Positions 16,955-25,700 are shown, counted from the first letter of the stretch. The stretch: 64,000 bases of DNA from Streptomyces sp. B21-083 (GCF_036898825.1 NZ_JARUND010000002.1:4464001-4528000), one strand, 5' to 3'. Numbers and translations are program-made. Notes: generated from the letters alone by a model not told the origin.

Positions 16955-18391
16955 CTACGCGTGAAGGGGGTTGGTGCGGGTCGCCGCCAGCAGGTACCAG
17001 GCGGTGGCGCCGGTGTGGCGGTACGGGTAGTAGCCGAAGCCGAAGCCCGTGTCGAGGGGGCTGCTGGCCGAGACGACCCCGGCGCGTTCGGGCAGGGCCC
17101 GGGTGCCGACGGTCTGGCCCGTGCCGAGGAGTTCCTGGGCCCGCTCGACGGAGGCGATCAGCCGGTGGGCGCGCGCCTCGTCGCCGTGTCCGGCGCGGTC
17201 CCGGAGGGCGAGGGCGAGGTGCGCGGTCCCCTCGAACCAGACGCCGTTGCGGTCGGGCTTCGGCTGGAACTCGGCGATGGGGGCGGCCTCGTTCGCCAGC
17301 AGGCTCGCGGAGCTGAAGGTGACGCCCTCGTACGACTGTCCCGCGGGCACCGTGCTGTTGGTGCGGTCGGCCCGGTCCAGGACGGCGAGTTCGGTGGCGG
17401 CCCAGTCCAACGACCTTGAGTACTTCCGCGAGTTGAGAGCCAGGTGGGTCCAGGTCTGGGTGTCCTCGGGGATCGGGGACTTGTTGACGGTCACGCCGTC
17501 GTTGGTGCCCGTGTAGAAGAACCCGGCGCCCGCTGTGCCGGCCGGCTCCCACATCTTCTCGACGAACGCCCGTGCCACCGCCCGCCGTTGCCGCCAGACC
17601 GGGTCCCCGGTGAGCAGGGCGAGTTGCCCGAAGAGGGCGACCAGGTCGGTGTTGTGCTCGGTCGAGCTGAACGGCAGTTTCGCGTTGCCGCCGTCGACGC
17701 CGAACTTGTAACCGCCCAGGGGCTGTTCGGTGCCGGCGTTCAGCTGGATCCAGGTGCCGATCCGTACGGCGCCGTCGAGGAAGCGGCGCTTCCCGGTCCG
17801 GCGGGCCAGCGCGGCGAGCGCGATCCCGGCCCAGGCCATGTCGCCCACGGCGGTTCCGGTGAACCCGAACTGGGTGCCGACGTTGGCGGTGCCATCGGCC
17901 CGCACGAACCCGTCGGGCTGCGCGACCCCGTCGAAGAAGACGTACGGCCCGACGTTGTAGGCCTGCCGAAGCCTTCCGTCGTCGTACACCGGGTCGTGCG
18001 ACTGCGCGTACAGCAGGGCGTCCCCGAGTGCGACGGCCCGGCGCCGGCCGGCCTCGGTGCGGGTGGCGAGGTGGGCGAGTACCGCGAGGGCGTTGTCGTA
18101 GGTGAACGCCGTGCTGAACAGGCCCGCCTGGTCGGTGTAGCTCTGGGTGAGGCGGATGTCGCCGTGGTCGGGGTAGGCGTCCATGGCGGCGGCGAGGAAG
18201 GAGTGGGCCCGGCGCTCGGCGGCCGCGACGGAACTCCCGTAGCCGGTACGGGAGTTGGCGGCGTCCGCTGTGCCCGAGCCGGCGACCGTGAGCGCGACGG
18301 CACCGAGGCCGGCGGCTCCGATGAGCGTGCGGCGGCTGAGCGCGGGGCCGGGCGCGTCTTCTCCGTCGGACCTGCCGATTCTGCCGTTCAT
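16955..18391 (-). CDS. Tat-exported protein, possible six-hairpin glycosidase-like fold
   Basis: A 478-residue protein with a twin-arginine signal (LSRRTLIGAAGLGAVALTVA, cleavage near residue 45). The mature part is all-helical with repeated hairpin-like blocks (TFTYDNALAVLAHLATR, AGIALAALARRTGKRRFLDG, TEHNTDLVALFGQLALLTGD, WFEGTAHLALALRDRAG), which suggests an (alpha/alpha)6 barrel of the six-hairpin glycosidase type. Substrate unknown. AGAGGAG precedes the ATG. It should be folded in the cytoplasm and secreted. Confidence 0.75.
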   Translation of the reverse strand: MNGRIGRSDGEDAPGPALSRRTLIGAAGLGAVALTVAGSGTADAANSRTGYGSSVAAAERRAHSFLAAAMDAYPDHGDIRLTQSYTDQAGLFSTAFTYDNALAVLAHLATRTEAGRRRAVALGDALLYAQSHDPVYDDGRLRQAYNVGPYVFFDGVAQPDGFVRADGTANVGTQFGFTGTAVGDMAWAGIALAALARRTGKRRFLDGAVRIGTWIQLNAGTEQPLGGYKFGVDGGNAKLPFSSTEHNTDLVALFGQLALLTGDPVWRQRRAVARAFVEKMWEPAGTAGAGFFYTGTNDGVTVNKSPIPEDTQTWTHLALNSRKYSRSLDWAATELAVLDRADRTNSTVPAGQSYEGVTFSSASLLANEAAPIAEFQPKPDRNGVWFEGTAHLALALRDRAGHGDEARAHRLIASVERAQELLGTGQTVGTRALPERAGVVSASSPLDTGFGFGYYPYRHTGATAWYLLAATRTNPLHA

Positions 18392-18556
18392 GGGTCTCCT
18401 CTGCTCGGCTGAGAGCGCTCTCACGAACGCGCGGGCTCATTCTGCTTGTGCACCGGGGGCGGGTCAACGCCCCTGCTGTGCACGCAGGTTGAACTGCCGC
18501 AACCAAAGCAGGACGGAAGTACGACGGGTGTACGACGGATGCACGGCGGAAGGAGG

Positions 18557-18588
18557 AAACCCCGGGCCAGGAGGGTGACCCGGGGTTT
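18557..18588. terminator. hairpin terminator after acyltransferase gene
   Basis: AAACCCCGGG and CCCGGGGTTT form a 10-bp perfect stem with a 12-nt loop, 24 bp past the stop of the acyltransferase on the minus strand and upstream of the Tat protein gene. Confidence 0.75.
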
Positions 18589-18611
18589 CGGCAGAGGGGG
18601 CGGCGGCCCGG

Positions 18612-19868
18612 TCAGGACATCGACGAGGCGTTGCGCAATCGCGCGAACGACGTGTCCAGTCCCCGTTTCATCAGCCGCGCCAGGGGAGCTTCCACCAACT
18701 TGTGCACCAGCCAGCTCAGTACGAGGAAGCCGGCGATGACGGAGACGACCAGGAGCCGGGCGTCCATGGTGTCGCGCAACCGGTTGATGAGCGTCGTACC
18801 GACCAGGTAGTGCGTCAGATAGAACGGGTAGGTCAACGCACCCGCCGTGACCAGCCACTTCCAGCGGATACGGTCGGTGTAGCCGAGCGAGACGGCGACC
18901 ATCACCAGCAGGAACACGGTGAAGATCAGCACGCTGCCGCGCCAACTGGAGACCCGTTCGACCGTGTCGATGCGATGCCCCAGCTCCCGCTGCCCCATCA
19001 GCCAGGCCAGGGCGAGGATGCCCCAGAGCAGCAGGTCCTGGCCGAAGCGGTACATGAGGTAGAGGGCGAGGCCGGCGATGAAGTACCAGGCACCCTCGGG
19101 GTTGATGATCAGTGTCGCCGGTCGGAACCCGGCCGCCGGCGTGATCATCGCGGCGGCGCCCCAGAGGCAGCAGAACACCACGACCTTGCGGTACGTCAGC
19201 CCGGTCACGACGACGGCCATGAAGAGCAGGTAGAAGCGCAGCTCCGACCAGAGGGTCCAGTACACGTTGTCGACGTTCGAGACGAACGAACCGGACTGCA
19301 TCATCGTGAAGTTGAGCAGGACGTCACGTGCACGGTGCCGCGGCCACACACCGGGCATGACGATCAGAGCCACGGAGGTGAAGATGATGCCGAACCAGTA
19401 CGCCGGGTAGAGGCGGATCACGCGGGAGGTGAAGAACTGACGCGGGGTGCGCCCCCAGCACGACATACAGATGACGAACCCGCTGATCACGAAGAAGATC
19501 TCGACGCCTATCCACCCGTACGCGGAGAACCGGAACCAGGTCGGCATGATGTCGGAGACCGGCCGGTCCCAGATCGCGTTGCCCGGCTGGTTGACCCGCC
19601 AGGTTCCGGCGTAGTGGTGGAAAGCCACGACGAGGGCGGCGAGCAGACGGAGCCCGTCGATGGCGTAGAGCCGACGGTCACCGCGCCCCGGGATGGCGGC
19701 GCGCTTCGCGGCCGTCCGGGTGGGCTTCTTCGTCGTCCCGGTGGGCCCGCGCGACTGCTCGGTCGTGGCGAGCGGGAGAGGCTGTCGGGGCGACGGGATC
19801 ACTTTCTGCATCCCGCCCACGACCCGCCCGCGCATCGGCTGCCCGCTGTCCGCGCCCTGCATCGACAC
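18612..19868 (-). CDS. membrane acyltransferase family 3 (OafA/YrhL type)
   Basis: A 418-residue integral membrane protein with about ten helices after a 65-residue basic cytoplasmic leader. Family features are LYAIDGLRLLAALVVAFHHY near residue 70 with the catalytic-type His pair, GWIGVEIFFVISGFVI, and RVIRLYPAYWF. Such enzymes O-acylate exported glycans or small molecules across the membrane. The GTG at 19868 follows GGGGGAA; an ATG two codons on is possible. A terminator follows. Confidence 0.88.
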   Translation of the reverse strand: MSMQGADSGQPMRGRVVGGMQKVIPSPRQPLPLATTEQSRGPTGTTKKPTRTAAKRAAIPGRGDRRLYAIDGLRLLAALVVAFHHYAGTWRVNQPGNAIWDRPVSDIMPTWFRFSAYGWIGVEIFFVISGFVICMSCWGRTPRQFFTSRVIRLYPAYWFGIIFTSVALIVMPGVWPRHRARDVLLNFTMMQSGSFVSNVDNVYWTLWSELRFYLLFMAVVVTGLTYRKVVVFCCLWGAAAMITPAAGFRPATLIINPEGAWYFIAGLALYLMYRFGQDLLLWGILALAWLMGQRELGHRIDTVERVSSWRGSVLIFTVFLLVMVAVSLGYTDRIRWKWLVTAGALTYPFYLTHYLVGTTLINRLRDTMDARLLVVSVIAGFLVLSWLVHKLVEAPLARLMKRGLDTSFARLRNASSMS

Positions 19869-20118
19869 CTGATTCCCCCATCACAAAGCCCGCCCACGTC
19901 AACCGACCACGCCCCGAAAACGGCGGCGGCGGCCGACAGCGGAACGGCGAGCGCTTGCCCGGCAGCAGTCACGGCAAACCCGCGAGCACCGTAGAACCTC
20001 ATGGTTCACGCACAGAGACTTCTGGGGCACATCGAGGGTTGTAGAGCGGATGGGGTCGGGTTTCGACAAGATGTGGAAGGTTTTGTTCCTGTTGATGTTG
20101 GTGCGAAGTCCCGTCGCC

Positions 20119-20439
20119 CTACGATTCCTCGAAGGGCTCGTCACTCCAGCGGAACCAGGCCTGACCGCCCTGGATGTGCAAAAGGAATTCTGCAACGGGT
20201 CCTGACGGGGCTACGAGGGTGAGGGCTTGGGCGATGCGGTCATAGGCGTCGTCGAACTCCTCGTACCGCTCCGCCTCGATGAGGGCGAGCGTCTCGGCGA
20301 ACCACGGCTCGACTTCCGCGAACACCGGCTCGGGTACGAAACGGCCGCTCAGCCAGGGGAAGTCGGCGTCCTCGATCATGATCTCGCCGAGCAACACCCT
20401 GTCCCGCTCCAGGCGCCACGCCTGACCCTCAAAACCCAT
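20119..20439 (-). CDS. hypothetical acidic protein
   Basis: A 106-residue acidic protein beginning MGFEGQAWRLERDRVLLGEI, with tryptophans and FDDAYDRIAQALTL in the middle and a closing QAWFRWSDEPF. Its ATG overlaps the 3' end of the upstream reading frame by 9 nt, so the two were probably one operon. I do not recognise a family; such small acidic proteins are often immunity or antitoxin-type partners, but nothing here proves that. Confidence 0.65.
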   Translation of the reverse strand: MGFEGQAWRLERDRVLLGEIMIEDADFPWLSGRFVPEPVFAEVEPWFAETLALIEAERYEEFDDAYDRIAQALTLVAPSGPVAEFLLHIQGGQAWFRWSDEPFEES

Positions 20440-20653
20440 CTCGGCCCGCTTCCTTGTCCTCGTCGTGCTCGTCCTCACCGTCCGGCCCGTGAGGAAATCC
20501 GAGCCGGTCCAGGAGCGTGGCGAACTGTTCCTCCGCGAAGACCTGGCGCGAACGCGGCACGTCCTCGACGACGTTCACCGACAAGGCCCGGCCCCATCTG
20601 GCCGATTGGACCCAGGCCAGGGCGTCCCGCTCTTCCAGGCTCCCGGCCGCACC
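20429..20653 (-). pseudogene. hypothetical protein fragment, 5' end missing
   Basis: The frame after an in-frame TAG (20654-20656) reads LEERDALAWVQSARWGRALS, then VNVVEDVPRSRQVFAEEQFA and an acidic tail. Composition and coupling to the next gene look genuine, but there is no good start before the TAG. It is probably the 3' end of a longer gene. Confidence 0.45.
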
Positions 20654-20697
20654 CTAGATCCCGCCACTGACAACGGGCGCCGACCCAAAGCGGACCC

Positions 20698-21072
20698 TCA
20701 GCGTCCTGGCCGCCCGAACGGGTCCGGCCTCGACCGTCCCTCTGCCGCGGGGCGCGGTTCCTCGCCGAGGGCCTGGACGACGTAGAGGCGTACGACGTCG
20801 TCGTGCGGCGCGTGTTCCGGAGGGCGGGGTGAGCTGCGTAACGGCGGCTGCCAGCGAGGTTCTTCGGGCGCGAGGAGGGCGGTTCGGTTCGCCGGTGGGG
20901 CATGTTGCGTACGTCTGCGCCGGCGGGCGTGGTGGGGGCTGAGGAGGGTCCAGACGTACGGGTCCGGTGTGCGCGGTGGCCGGGCGAGTTCGGGTAGCGC
21001 TGGTGGGCTCGGCGGGCGGGGGCGGAGTACGGCGGCCAGCCTGGTGAGCAGTCGTGAGGTCAGCCGGAACAC
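20698..21072 (-). CDS. small Arg/Pro-rich protein downstream of ATPase fragment
   Basis: A 124-residue basic, proline-rich protein (FRLTSRLLTRLAAVLRPRP, then YVWTLLSPHHARRRRRTQHA and DDVVRLYVVQALGEE near the end). Small proteins of this composition often follow the GHKL ATPase in Streptomyces XRE/ATPase loci. The GTG at 21072 overlaps the stop of the ATPase fragment by 13 nt. Function unknown. Confidence 0.55.
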   Translation of the reverse strand: MFRLTSRLLTRLAAVLRPRPPSPPALPELARPPRTPDPYVWTLLSPHHARRRRRTQHAPPANRTALLAPEEPRWQPPLRSSPRPPEHAPHDDVVRLYVVQALGEEPRPAAEGRSRPDPFGRPGR

Positions 21073-21337
21073 GCGGGGGCGACTTCCGGGCGCGGCATCG
21101 GGAAGGTGGCCCAGGCGCACTCGGTGAACCGGCGCAGGTCGTATCCCCATCCCCCGGCCAGCGCCTCGATGACGGCCAACCCGCGCCCGTCCTCGTCGTG
21201 TTGGCCAGCGGCGCGTGGTGCCGGGGTCTTCTCCTTGTCGGGGTCGGAGACCTCCAGGAGGAGTTGGCCTGTGTGGAGGGTGAGGGTCACTTCGACCAGG
21301 GAGAAGTGACTGGCGTGCGTGGCCGCCTCGGCTTCCC
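21060..21337 (-). pseudogene. GHKL anti-sigma-type ATPase, C-terminal fragment
   Basis: The minus frame reads VEVTLTLHTGQLLLEVSDPD and then the G box DEDGRGLAVIEALAGGWGYD, ending FPMP...ACSG. This is the C-terminal half of a Streptomyces HATPase regulator. The N box half is missing: upstream the frame enters a different gene near 21337. It is a truncated relic. Confidence 0.7.
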
Positions 21338-21586
21338 GAGCAGCCGATCTTCTATCCGGTCCTCAACGAGGACTACGCGATCAGGATCGCGCGCGACTGG
21401 AACGTGAAGCACGACGGTGCCGGCTTCGTCACCCGGTTCGAGGTCGACTCGGAGTTCCTGAGCCGGTATCCCGTCCAGCAGGCCGGTGGGCGGACGATCC
21501 TCGAACTCTGGATTCCGGCTGAGGAACTGGACGACCTCAACGACCACATCGTCGGCGAGATCCAGGTAGTTCACGAGTTCCACTGA
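21338..21586 (+). pseudogene. hypothetical protein, 5' end missing
   Basis: The plus frame reads EQPIFYPVLNEDYAIRIARD, then FEVDSEFLSRYPVQQAGGRT, and ends VGEIQVVHEFH. I recall similar C-terminal segments in Streptomyces proteins of unknown function. There is no usable start before it, since the frame emerges directly out of the ATPase relic on the other strand. An internal ATG at 21404 would leave only 60 residues. Confidence 0.6.
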
Positions 21587-21607
21587 AGCAGGGGGTCGCG
21601 CCACCGC

Positions 21608-21898
21608 ATGCCGTCCGCACCTAAGAGTCCGCCGGGCCCCGAGTGGGAGACCGTCTGCCGCGTCTGTGGATACGACGACGGAGTGGAGCCCTTCTGGGAA
21701 CAGGGCTGGCCCAATGAAGGTGCCATCTGCCCGTGCTGCGGCAACGAGCCGAGCATGAGCGACGTCGGCGTCATGGGGATCCGTAGCTACCGCGGGTACT
21801 GGCTCGGCCAGGGCGCCCCGTCGAGGTCACCGAGTTCTCGCCCGAAGGACTGGGACCTGCTGGAGCAGGTGGCCCAGATTCCGGCCGAGTGGCGCTGA
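21608..21898 (+). CDS. small zinc-ribbon-like hypothetical protein
   Basis: A 96-residue protein with two CxxC pairs (VCRVCGYDDG and ICPCCGNEPS), followed by IRSYRGYWLGQGAPS and a WDLLEQVAQIPAEWR end. The spaced cysteines suggest a structural zinc site. The type is common in Streptomyces next to the gene whose relic precedes it by 21 bp. Function unknown. Confidence 0.7.
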   Translation: MPSAPKSPPGPEWETVCRVCGYDDGVEPFWEQGWPNEGAICPCCGNEPSMSDVGVMGIRSYRGYWLGQGAPSRSPSSRPKDWDLLEQVAQIPAEWR

Positions 21899-21985
21899 CC
21901 ACCTATTCGGAGGCCGCGGGCCTGCCTCTCTGTGCGATGAGTTCTTCCTCGTGACGTCCCGCCGCGAGTGCGCGATCAACCCCAA

Positions 21986-22006
21986 TAACAAAACTCTTGT
22001 TAAAGT
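21986..22006 (+). promoter_or_regulatory. operator and leaderless-type promoter of the toxin-antitoxin pair
   Basis: TAACAA-N5-TTGTTA (21986-22002) is a perfect 6-bp dyad. TAAAGT (22001-22006) is a fair -10 and puts the start site at the ATG at 22013. There is no ribosome binding site. Autoregulation by the ribbon-helix-helix antitoxin is inferred. Confidence 0.5.
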
Positions 22007-22012
22007 GACGTC

Positions 22013-22285
22013 ATGGCCGCACCCCCCGCCCCCGGCGAAGGCCCCGTCCGCCCCGTCTCCGTCTCTCTCCATGAGGGCACCATCGCCGCCCTCAAGGAGC
22101 GGACCGGCAAACGAGGGATGTCCGCGTACGTCGAAGCCCTCATCCAGCGCCAGCTGGAACGGGACCGGCTGCGCGAACTCATCGAAGAAGCCGAAGTCGA
22201 ACACGGCCCGGTCGATCAGGCCGCCGTCGAGGCCAAGCGGGCGCTGCTGCGTGGAGGCACGGCCGACTCAGCGGACGCCGCGTGA
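22013..22285 (+). CDS. ribbon-helix-helix antitoxin
   Basis: A 90-residue protein. After a short Pro-rich lead comes a ribbon-helix-helix: VRPVSVSLHEGTIAALKERT, then KRGMSAYVEALIQRQLERDR (about residues 12-52). An acidic C-terminal arm should wrap the toxin. Its stop overlaps the GTG of the PIN gene. It should dimerise, repress its own promoter and block the nuclease. Confidence 0.85.
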   Translation: MAAPPAPGEGPVRPVSVSLHEGTIAALKERTGKRGMSAYVEALIQRQLERDRLRELIEEAEVEHGPVDQAAVEAKRALLRGGTADSADAA

Positions 22286-22674
22286 CGGGGACGCTCGTTC
22301 TGGACTGCGAGGGGCTGTCCAAAGTCGTACGACGCGCATCCGACCTCACCGAGTGGCTCGCCGCTGCCGAAGCCGAGGACATTCGCCTCGTCGTCAGCTC
22401 CGTCACCCTCGTCGAAGCCCGCGATCCGAGGACCAGCCAGGCCCGTTTCGACCACGCGGTCTCCCGCGTCAACATCGTCCCGCCCACGGAAGCCATCGCC
22501 CGTCACGCGAGCAGGCTTCTCGCCGCAGCAGGCCTGCACGGGCACAAGTACGCCCTCGACGCGATCGTCGCCGCCACGGCACTCGCCTCACCGGCACCGG
22601 TGACCGTCCTGGCCTCGGACCCCGAGGATCTCCGCATGCTGTGCGGCACGCATGCCCATGTGATCAAGGTCTGA
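22282..22674 (+). CDS. PIN-domain toxin (VapC-like)
   Basis: A 130-residue PIN-fold protein with acidic residues at expected places: Asp in TLVLDCEGLS (residue 8), Glu in SVTLVEARD, Asp in YALDAIVAATAL and Asp in LASDPEDL. It should be a metal-dependent ribonuclease held by the upstream antitoxin; the RNA target is unknown. GTG start with a 4-nt overlap, typical of a coupled type II pair. Confidence 0.85.
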   Translation: MTGTLVLDCEGLSKVVRRASDLTEWLAAAEAEDIRLVVSSVTLVEARDPRTSQARFDHAVSRVNIVPPTEAIARHASRLLAAAGLHGHKYALDAIVAATALASPAPVTVLASDPEDLRMLCGTHAHVIKV

Positions 22675-22915
22675 CCGTCGAGTCTCCGGCGGCGGTGTCG
22701 TGCTACCCGTCGCCAAAGGGCTCGCGTGATTTCTGGGGACGGCAACCTACTCTCGGGTGGCCTGGCTCAGACACGAAGCTGATCTCTCCATGCGCTGACC
22801 TCGCGCTTTCATGGGCTGGGTCGTTCTGCCCGGCGCATGCCCGTCTGGCGCGCCCTCCGAACAGGAACTTCGCTGTAACTGGTAGACAGCGGGCTCTCCT
22901 GCAAGGCTGCGGACC

Positions 22916-23353
22916 ATGGACGGTGAGTCGTTGGATGGCGAGGACTATGCGTCGGTTCATCTGGCCACGCAATCGTTGACCCCGCGCTATTTCGGCACCC
23001 TGACGCTGAACGCTCGCCTGGAGGGGTGGGCCGAGTTCGTGACGGACGTCGAGGATGGCTTCGACAGCATGTGGGCCTGGCAGTTCGACAACGACGCCAC
23101 TCATCGTGATTGGCTCCACGACGCCTGGCCGATCCTGACCGAGCGGGTCCGCAGAGTCCGTCAGCCTGAGCTCGATGCCTTGGACGAGCGATTCCGGGCG
23201 GCCACGGCACCAATGACGCCGTTCGGTACGAGCCCGAGCGAGATGGCCGAGCAGACACGGTGGTGGAGGTTCCGTTACCCGCTTCGGGTGACCGGAGACC
23301 CCGATGCTGAACTGCCTGCGAGGTGGTCGCCGCCGCCCGTTCACATCGAGTAG
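22916..23353 (+). CDS. hypothetical protein
   Basis: A 145-residue soluble acidic protein (MDGESLDGEDYASVHLATQS, then FVTDVEDGFDSMWAWQFDND, and RFRYPLRVTGDPDAELPARW). Many aromatics and no membrane segment. I recognise no family. It stands alone between the toxin-antitoxin pair and a patch of degraded DNA. Confidence 0.6.
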   Translation: MDGESLDGEDYASVHLATQSLTPRYFGTLTLNARLEGWAEFVTDVEDGFDSMWAWQFDNDATHRDWLHDAWPILTERVRRVRQPELDALDERFRAATAPMTPFGTSPSEMAEQTRWWRFRYPLRVTGDPDAELPARWSPPPVHIE

Positions 23354-23705
23354 GACCGGTCGCGGTCCAATGGGTGGCCGAGAACGCAAAGAGTGCTGTT
23401 GGTGGAGAGGGGCCGCAAAGCCGGGTCGGACACGACGTTGGCACCGTGACAGCACGAGGCGCGGGCTGTGCACGATCCAGGCAAGGTTGTTCTGGCACCT
23501 CGCCCTGACGGTGGTGCTGGGTGGGCGCTGTCTGTCGGATGTCGGCCCAACGGACGGTCATCTCCCGCGGTCCCCAGCTGCCCGGCTCGTCGTCGACCGT
23601 GAGGACCTCGTACTCCTGGTCGTGGTCGTGCAAGGTGCTCCCGTAACGGCCCGAGTGGACCGGTTTCCGGTAGCGCTGATGACGGCAGCCGTAGCCTTCC
23701 GGCAT
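23354..23705 (-). pseudogene. possible gene remnant in a 350-bp gap
   Basis: No intact gene in this gap. A minus frame opening with the ATG at 23705 reads YGSTLHDHDQEYEVLTVDDE, then SWGPREMTVRWADIRQTAP, which looks protein-like before it turns into an anonymous frame running into the next gene. The ATG overlaps that of the plus-strand gene at 23704 as CATG. Low confidence. Confidence 0.3.
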
Positions 23706-23886
23706 GACGCGCGAGGGTAGGTATCGGTGGCGGACCCGGCTACGGCGGGGCCTGCCGTGGTTCCTGGTCGATCGCGGGATCGCCGGGAAAGGCACCGCTG
23801 ATTGCGGCGCGCACGAGTGGTACAACCACGACGGCGTTGTCGCGCGTTGCTACCACTGCGAGGTCGGCGAGCGGTCCTGGCGGTGA
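23704..23886 (+). CDS. small conserved protein with Cys/His residues
   Basis: A 60-residue protein with a basic N-terminus, LPWFLVDRGIAGKGTADCGA, then HEWYNHDGVVARCYHCEVGE. The spaced C..H....CYHC suggests a small metal site. I recall very similar short proteins in many Streptomyces genomes. Function unknown. Its ATG overlaps the ATG of the opposite-strand remnant. Confidence 0.65.
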   Translation: MTREGRYRWRTRLRRGLPWFLVDRGIAGKGTADCGAHEWYNHDGVVARCYHCEVGERSWR

Positions 23887-23993
23887 CGAGCAGGGTGGCG
23901 CTTTAGCCATCAACGTGTGGCTGCGCCCCTCGGGTTGTCCCGCAAATGGTCGCGGAACCGGCGCGGAACTGTCCGGGAGGGGTGGCAACTCGC

Positions 23994-24548
23994 TCAGCCA
24001 GTCGCTTGGGGAGTGTCCAGGGATCCAGCGAAGTCGGCGAGCGTGCGGAAGTCGTCGTTGATCAGACCGATACGCGGATTGACGTGGTGCAGGAGCCCGG
24101 GCCCGCGATGGTGGGCGGCCACGTATGCCTGATCCAGATCGCTCTGTTCGTCGTCCACCCAGGCGAAGGCACGACCGTCCGCATAGTCCACGAGGGGGCC
24201 GGTCTTCCAGTGGATCCCGTCGGGGCGGTCCTGCAACAACGCGTCGCCGAAGTCGACGAAGGGGAGTTCGGGAAGGCCTATCACCGGGGCGATCCACCGG
24301 TTGGCGCCGTCCATCCATGTGGTGGCCCAGCACAGCTCGAAGCCGAGTTGGAGCAGTGATCGCCCGTGCTCCGGGTTGAGCCAGACCCGCAAGGGCCGCC
24401 GCCGGGACAGAAGTCCTCGGTGTTCGTCCGAGGTTCCGCTGCCGTGGGGCACTCTGAGAGTGGTGTAGCCGTCGGGCCGCCTCTCCGGCTTGGCCGCATA
24501 GGGGCTGAGCGGCCCGTCCACGTCGAGGAACAGCAGCGGTCTGTTCAC
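23994..24548 (-). CDS. HAD-like hydrolase domain protein
   Basis: A 184-residue protein opening with a HAD motif I, PLLFLDVDGPLSPYAAKP, and a later acidic motif AWVDDEQSDLDQAYV where motif III is expected. ELCWATTWMDGANRWIAPVI matches the small HAD proteins annotated as secreted or Swiss-army-knife RNA repair-like in Streptomyces. The GTG at 24548 follows GGGGGGA. Substrate unknown. Confidence 0.75.
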   Translation of the reverse strand: MNRPLLFLDVDGPLSPYAAKPERRPDGYTTLRVPHGSGTSDEHRGLLSRRRPLRVWLNPEHGRSLLQLGFELCWATTWMDGANRWIAPVIGLPELPFVDFGDALLQDRPDGIHWKTGPLVDYADGRAFAWVDDEQSDLDQAYVAAHHRGPGLLHHVNPRIGLINDDFRTLADFAGSLDTPQATG

Positions 24549-24630
24549 GATCCCCCCGGTCCTACTCCACATCAGCTGCGCCATGAAAGCGTAGCCGCGC
24601 ACGAACTTGCCGCTGCGGCCAGCTTGCCCC

Positions 24631-24972
24631 TCACCACTCCCGGGTGGCGATCAGCTCCTCCGCGTCCGCGTCCGTGAACCCGTAGGCCTGCGCGACGAAC
24701 CAGAAGTTCTCTCCGATCTCCTCGCGGGCAACCGTCTCGATCTCGCTCCCGGCCGCCTCGAAGTCCGCCTCCAACAGGTTGAACTCCTCCGTCGCCGCCT
24801 GGGTCAGCACGTACAGCGCTGACAGATCCGACGGCTGCTCAGCCTCGATCCGCTCGCAGAGCCGCACCAGGATCGTCCTGCCCTTGTCGACGACGCGGTC
24901 GGGGTAGTACGAGTCCTCGTACAACAGCCCCAGAAACGCATGCTCCGCTGCCTGCTGGTTCGTGATCGGCAT
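24631..24972 (-). CDS. DUF5713 family protein
   Basis: A 113-residue acidic protein: MPITNQQAAEHAFLGLLYED, then SYYPDRVVDKGRTILVRLCE, and AREEIGENFWFVAQAYGF near the end. Length and the YPDRVVDKG motif fit DUF5713. Soluble, no catalytic motif. Role unknown. Confidence 0.75.
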   Translation of the reverse strand: MPITNQQAAEHAFLGLLYEDSYYPDRVVDKGRTILVRLCERIEAEQPSDLSALYVLTQAATEEFNLLEADFEAAGSEIETVAREEIGENFWFVAQAYGFTDADAEELIATREW

Positions 24973-25009
24973 GGCGCCCCGCCCCCGTAGAAGAAGTGAT
25001 GCGCCGATC

Positions 25010-25140
25010 ATGCACGCCACCACTGACATCGACACCGCCCCTGAGCTTCCAACCGCCCGTGACCAGCACTTCCACAAGCCTGCCTGGCTGCGCGACGAGC
25101 CCTACCTCGTAACGTCCCGTCACGAGCGCGACCCATCCCA
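25010..25140 (+). pseudogene. N-terminal gene fragment fused to the acetyltransferase fragment
   Basis: An ATG frame reads ATTDIDTAPELPTARDQHFH, then KPAWLRDEPYLVTSRHERDP, and then loses coding character exactly where the GNAT frame appears in another phase. This looks like the start of an unrelated gene joined to a truncated GNAT gene. Family unknown. Confidence 0.35.
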
Positions 25141-25173
25141 TGCGACCTCTTCGCACTCCACAGCAGCGCCTAC

Positions 25174-25644
25174 GTGCTGCGCTACTGGGACGCGCCACCG
25201 TGGAGCGAACGCGTGCGCGCCGAGAAGTTCATCACGGCTTGCCGACAGATGGCGCAGGACGGCACCGGGGCACGGCTGGCCGTAGATCGTGTCTCCGAGG
25301 GGGCGTTCATCGGCTGGTGCAGTCTGAGCAGGTGGAATCCGGACTACCGCAGCGCGTCGCTCGGCTACTGCTTCGCCGATGCGGCGTGGGGCCACGGCTA
25401 CGCGACCGAGTCCGCGCGCGCTCTGCTGCGGTGGGCATTCGACGCGCTGGACCTCAATCGCGTGCAAGCTGAGGCCGATACGCGCAACGTGGCTTCTGCC
25501 CGCGTGCTGGAGAAGCTCGGCTTTGTGCGCGAAGGGACGTTGCGGGAAGACTGCGTCGTCAACGGCCAGGTCTCTGACTCATGGGTCTACGGGCTGCTCA
25601 GGCGGGAGTGGCAGCCGTCGTCCGAGCCGGTCCCCGCCCGCTGA
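25174..25644 (+). CDS. GNAT acetyltransferase, probably 5' truncated
   Basis: A 156-residue RimJ/RimL-type N-acetyltransferase with the acetyl-CoA region ASLGYCFADAAWGHGYATES and NVASARVLEKLGFVREGTLR. In-frame coding similarity continues upstream of this GTG (DLFALHSSAYVLRYWDAPPW) to about 25143, where the usual first strand and helix are missing. Either a shortened active enzyme or a relic; the acetyl-CoA site is intact. Confidence 0.7.
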   Translation: MLRYWDAPPWSERVRAEKFITACRQMAQDGTGARLAVDRVSEGAFIGWCSLSRWNPDYRSASLGYCFADAAWGHGYATESARALLRWAFDALDLNRVQAEADTRNVASARVLEKLGFVREGTLREDCVVNGQVSDSWVYGLLRREWQPSSEPVPAR

Positions 25645-25700
25645 GGTCCACCCGGGTTCGGCCGGCAGGCGGGGCCGGAGCAGGTTTCGTGATCATGGAG

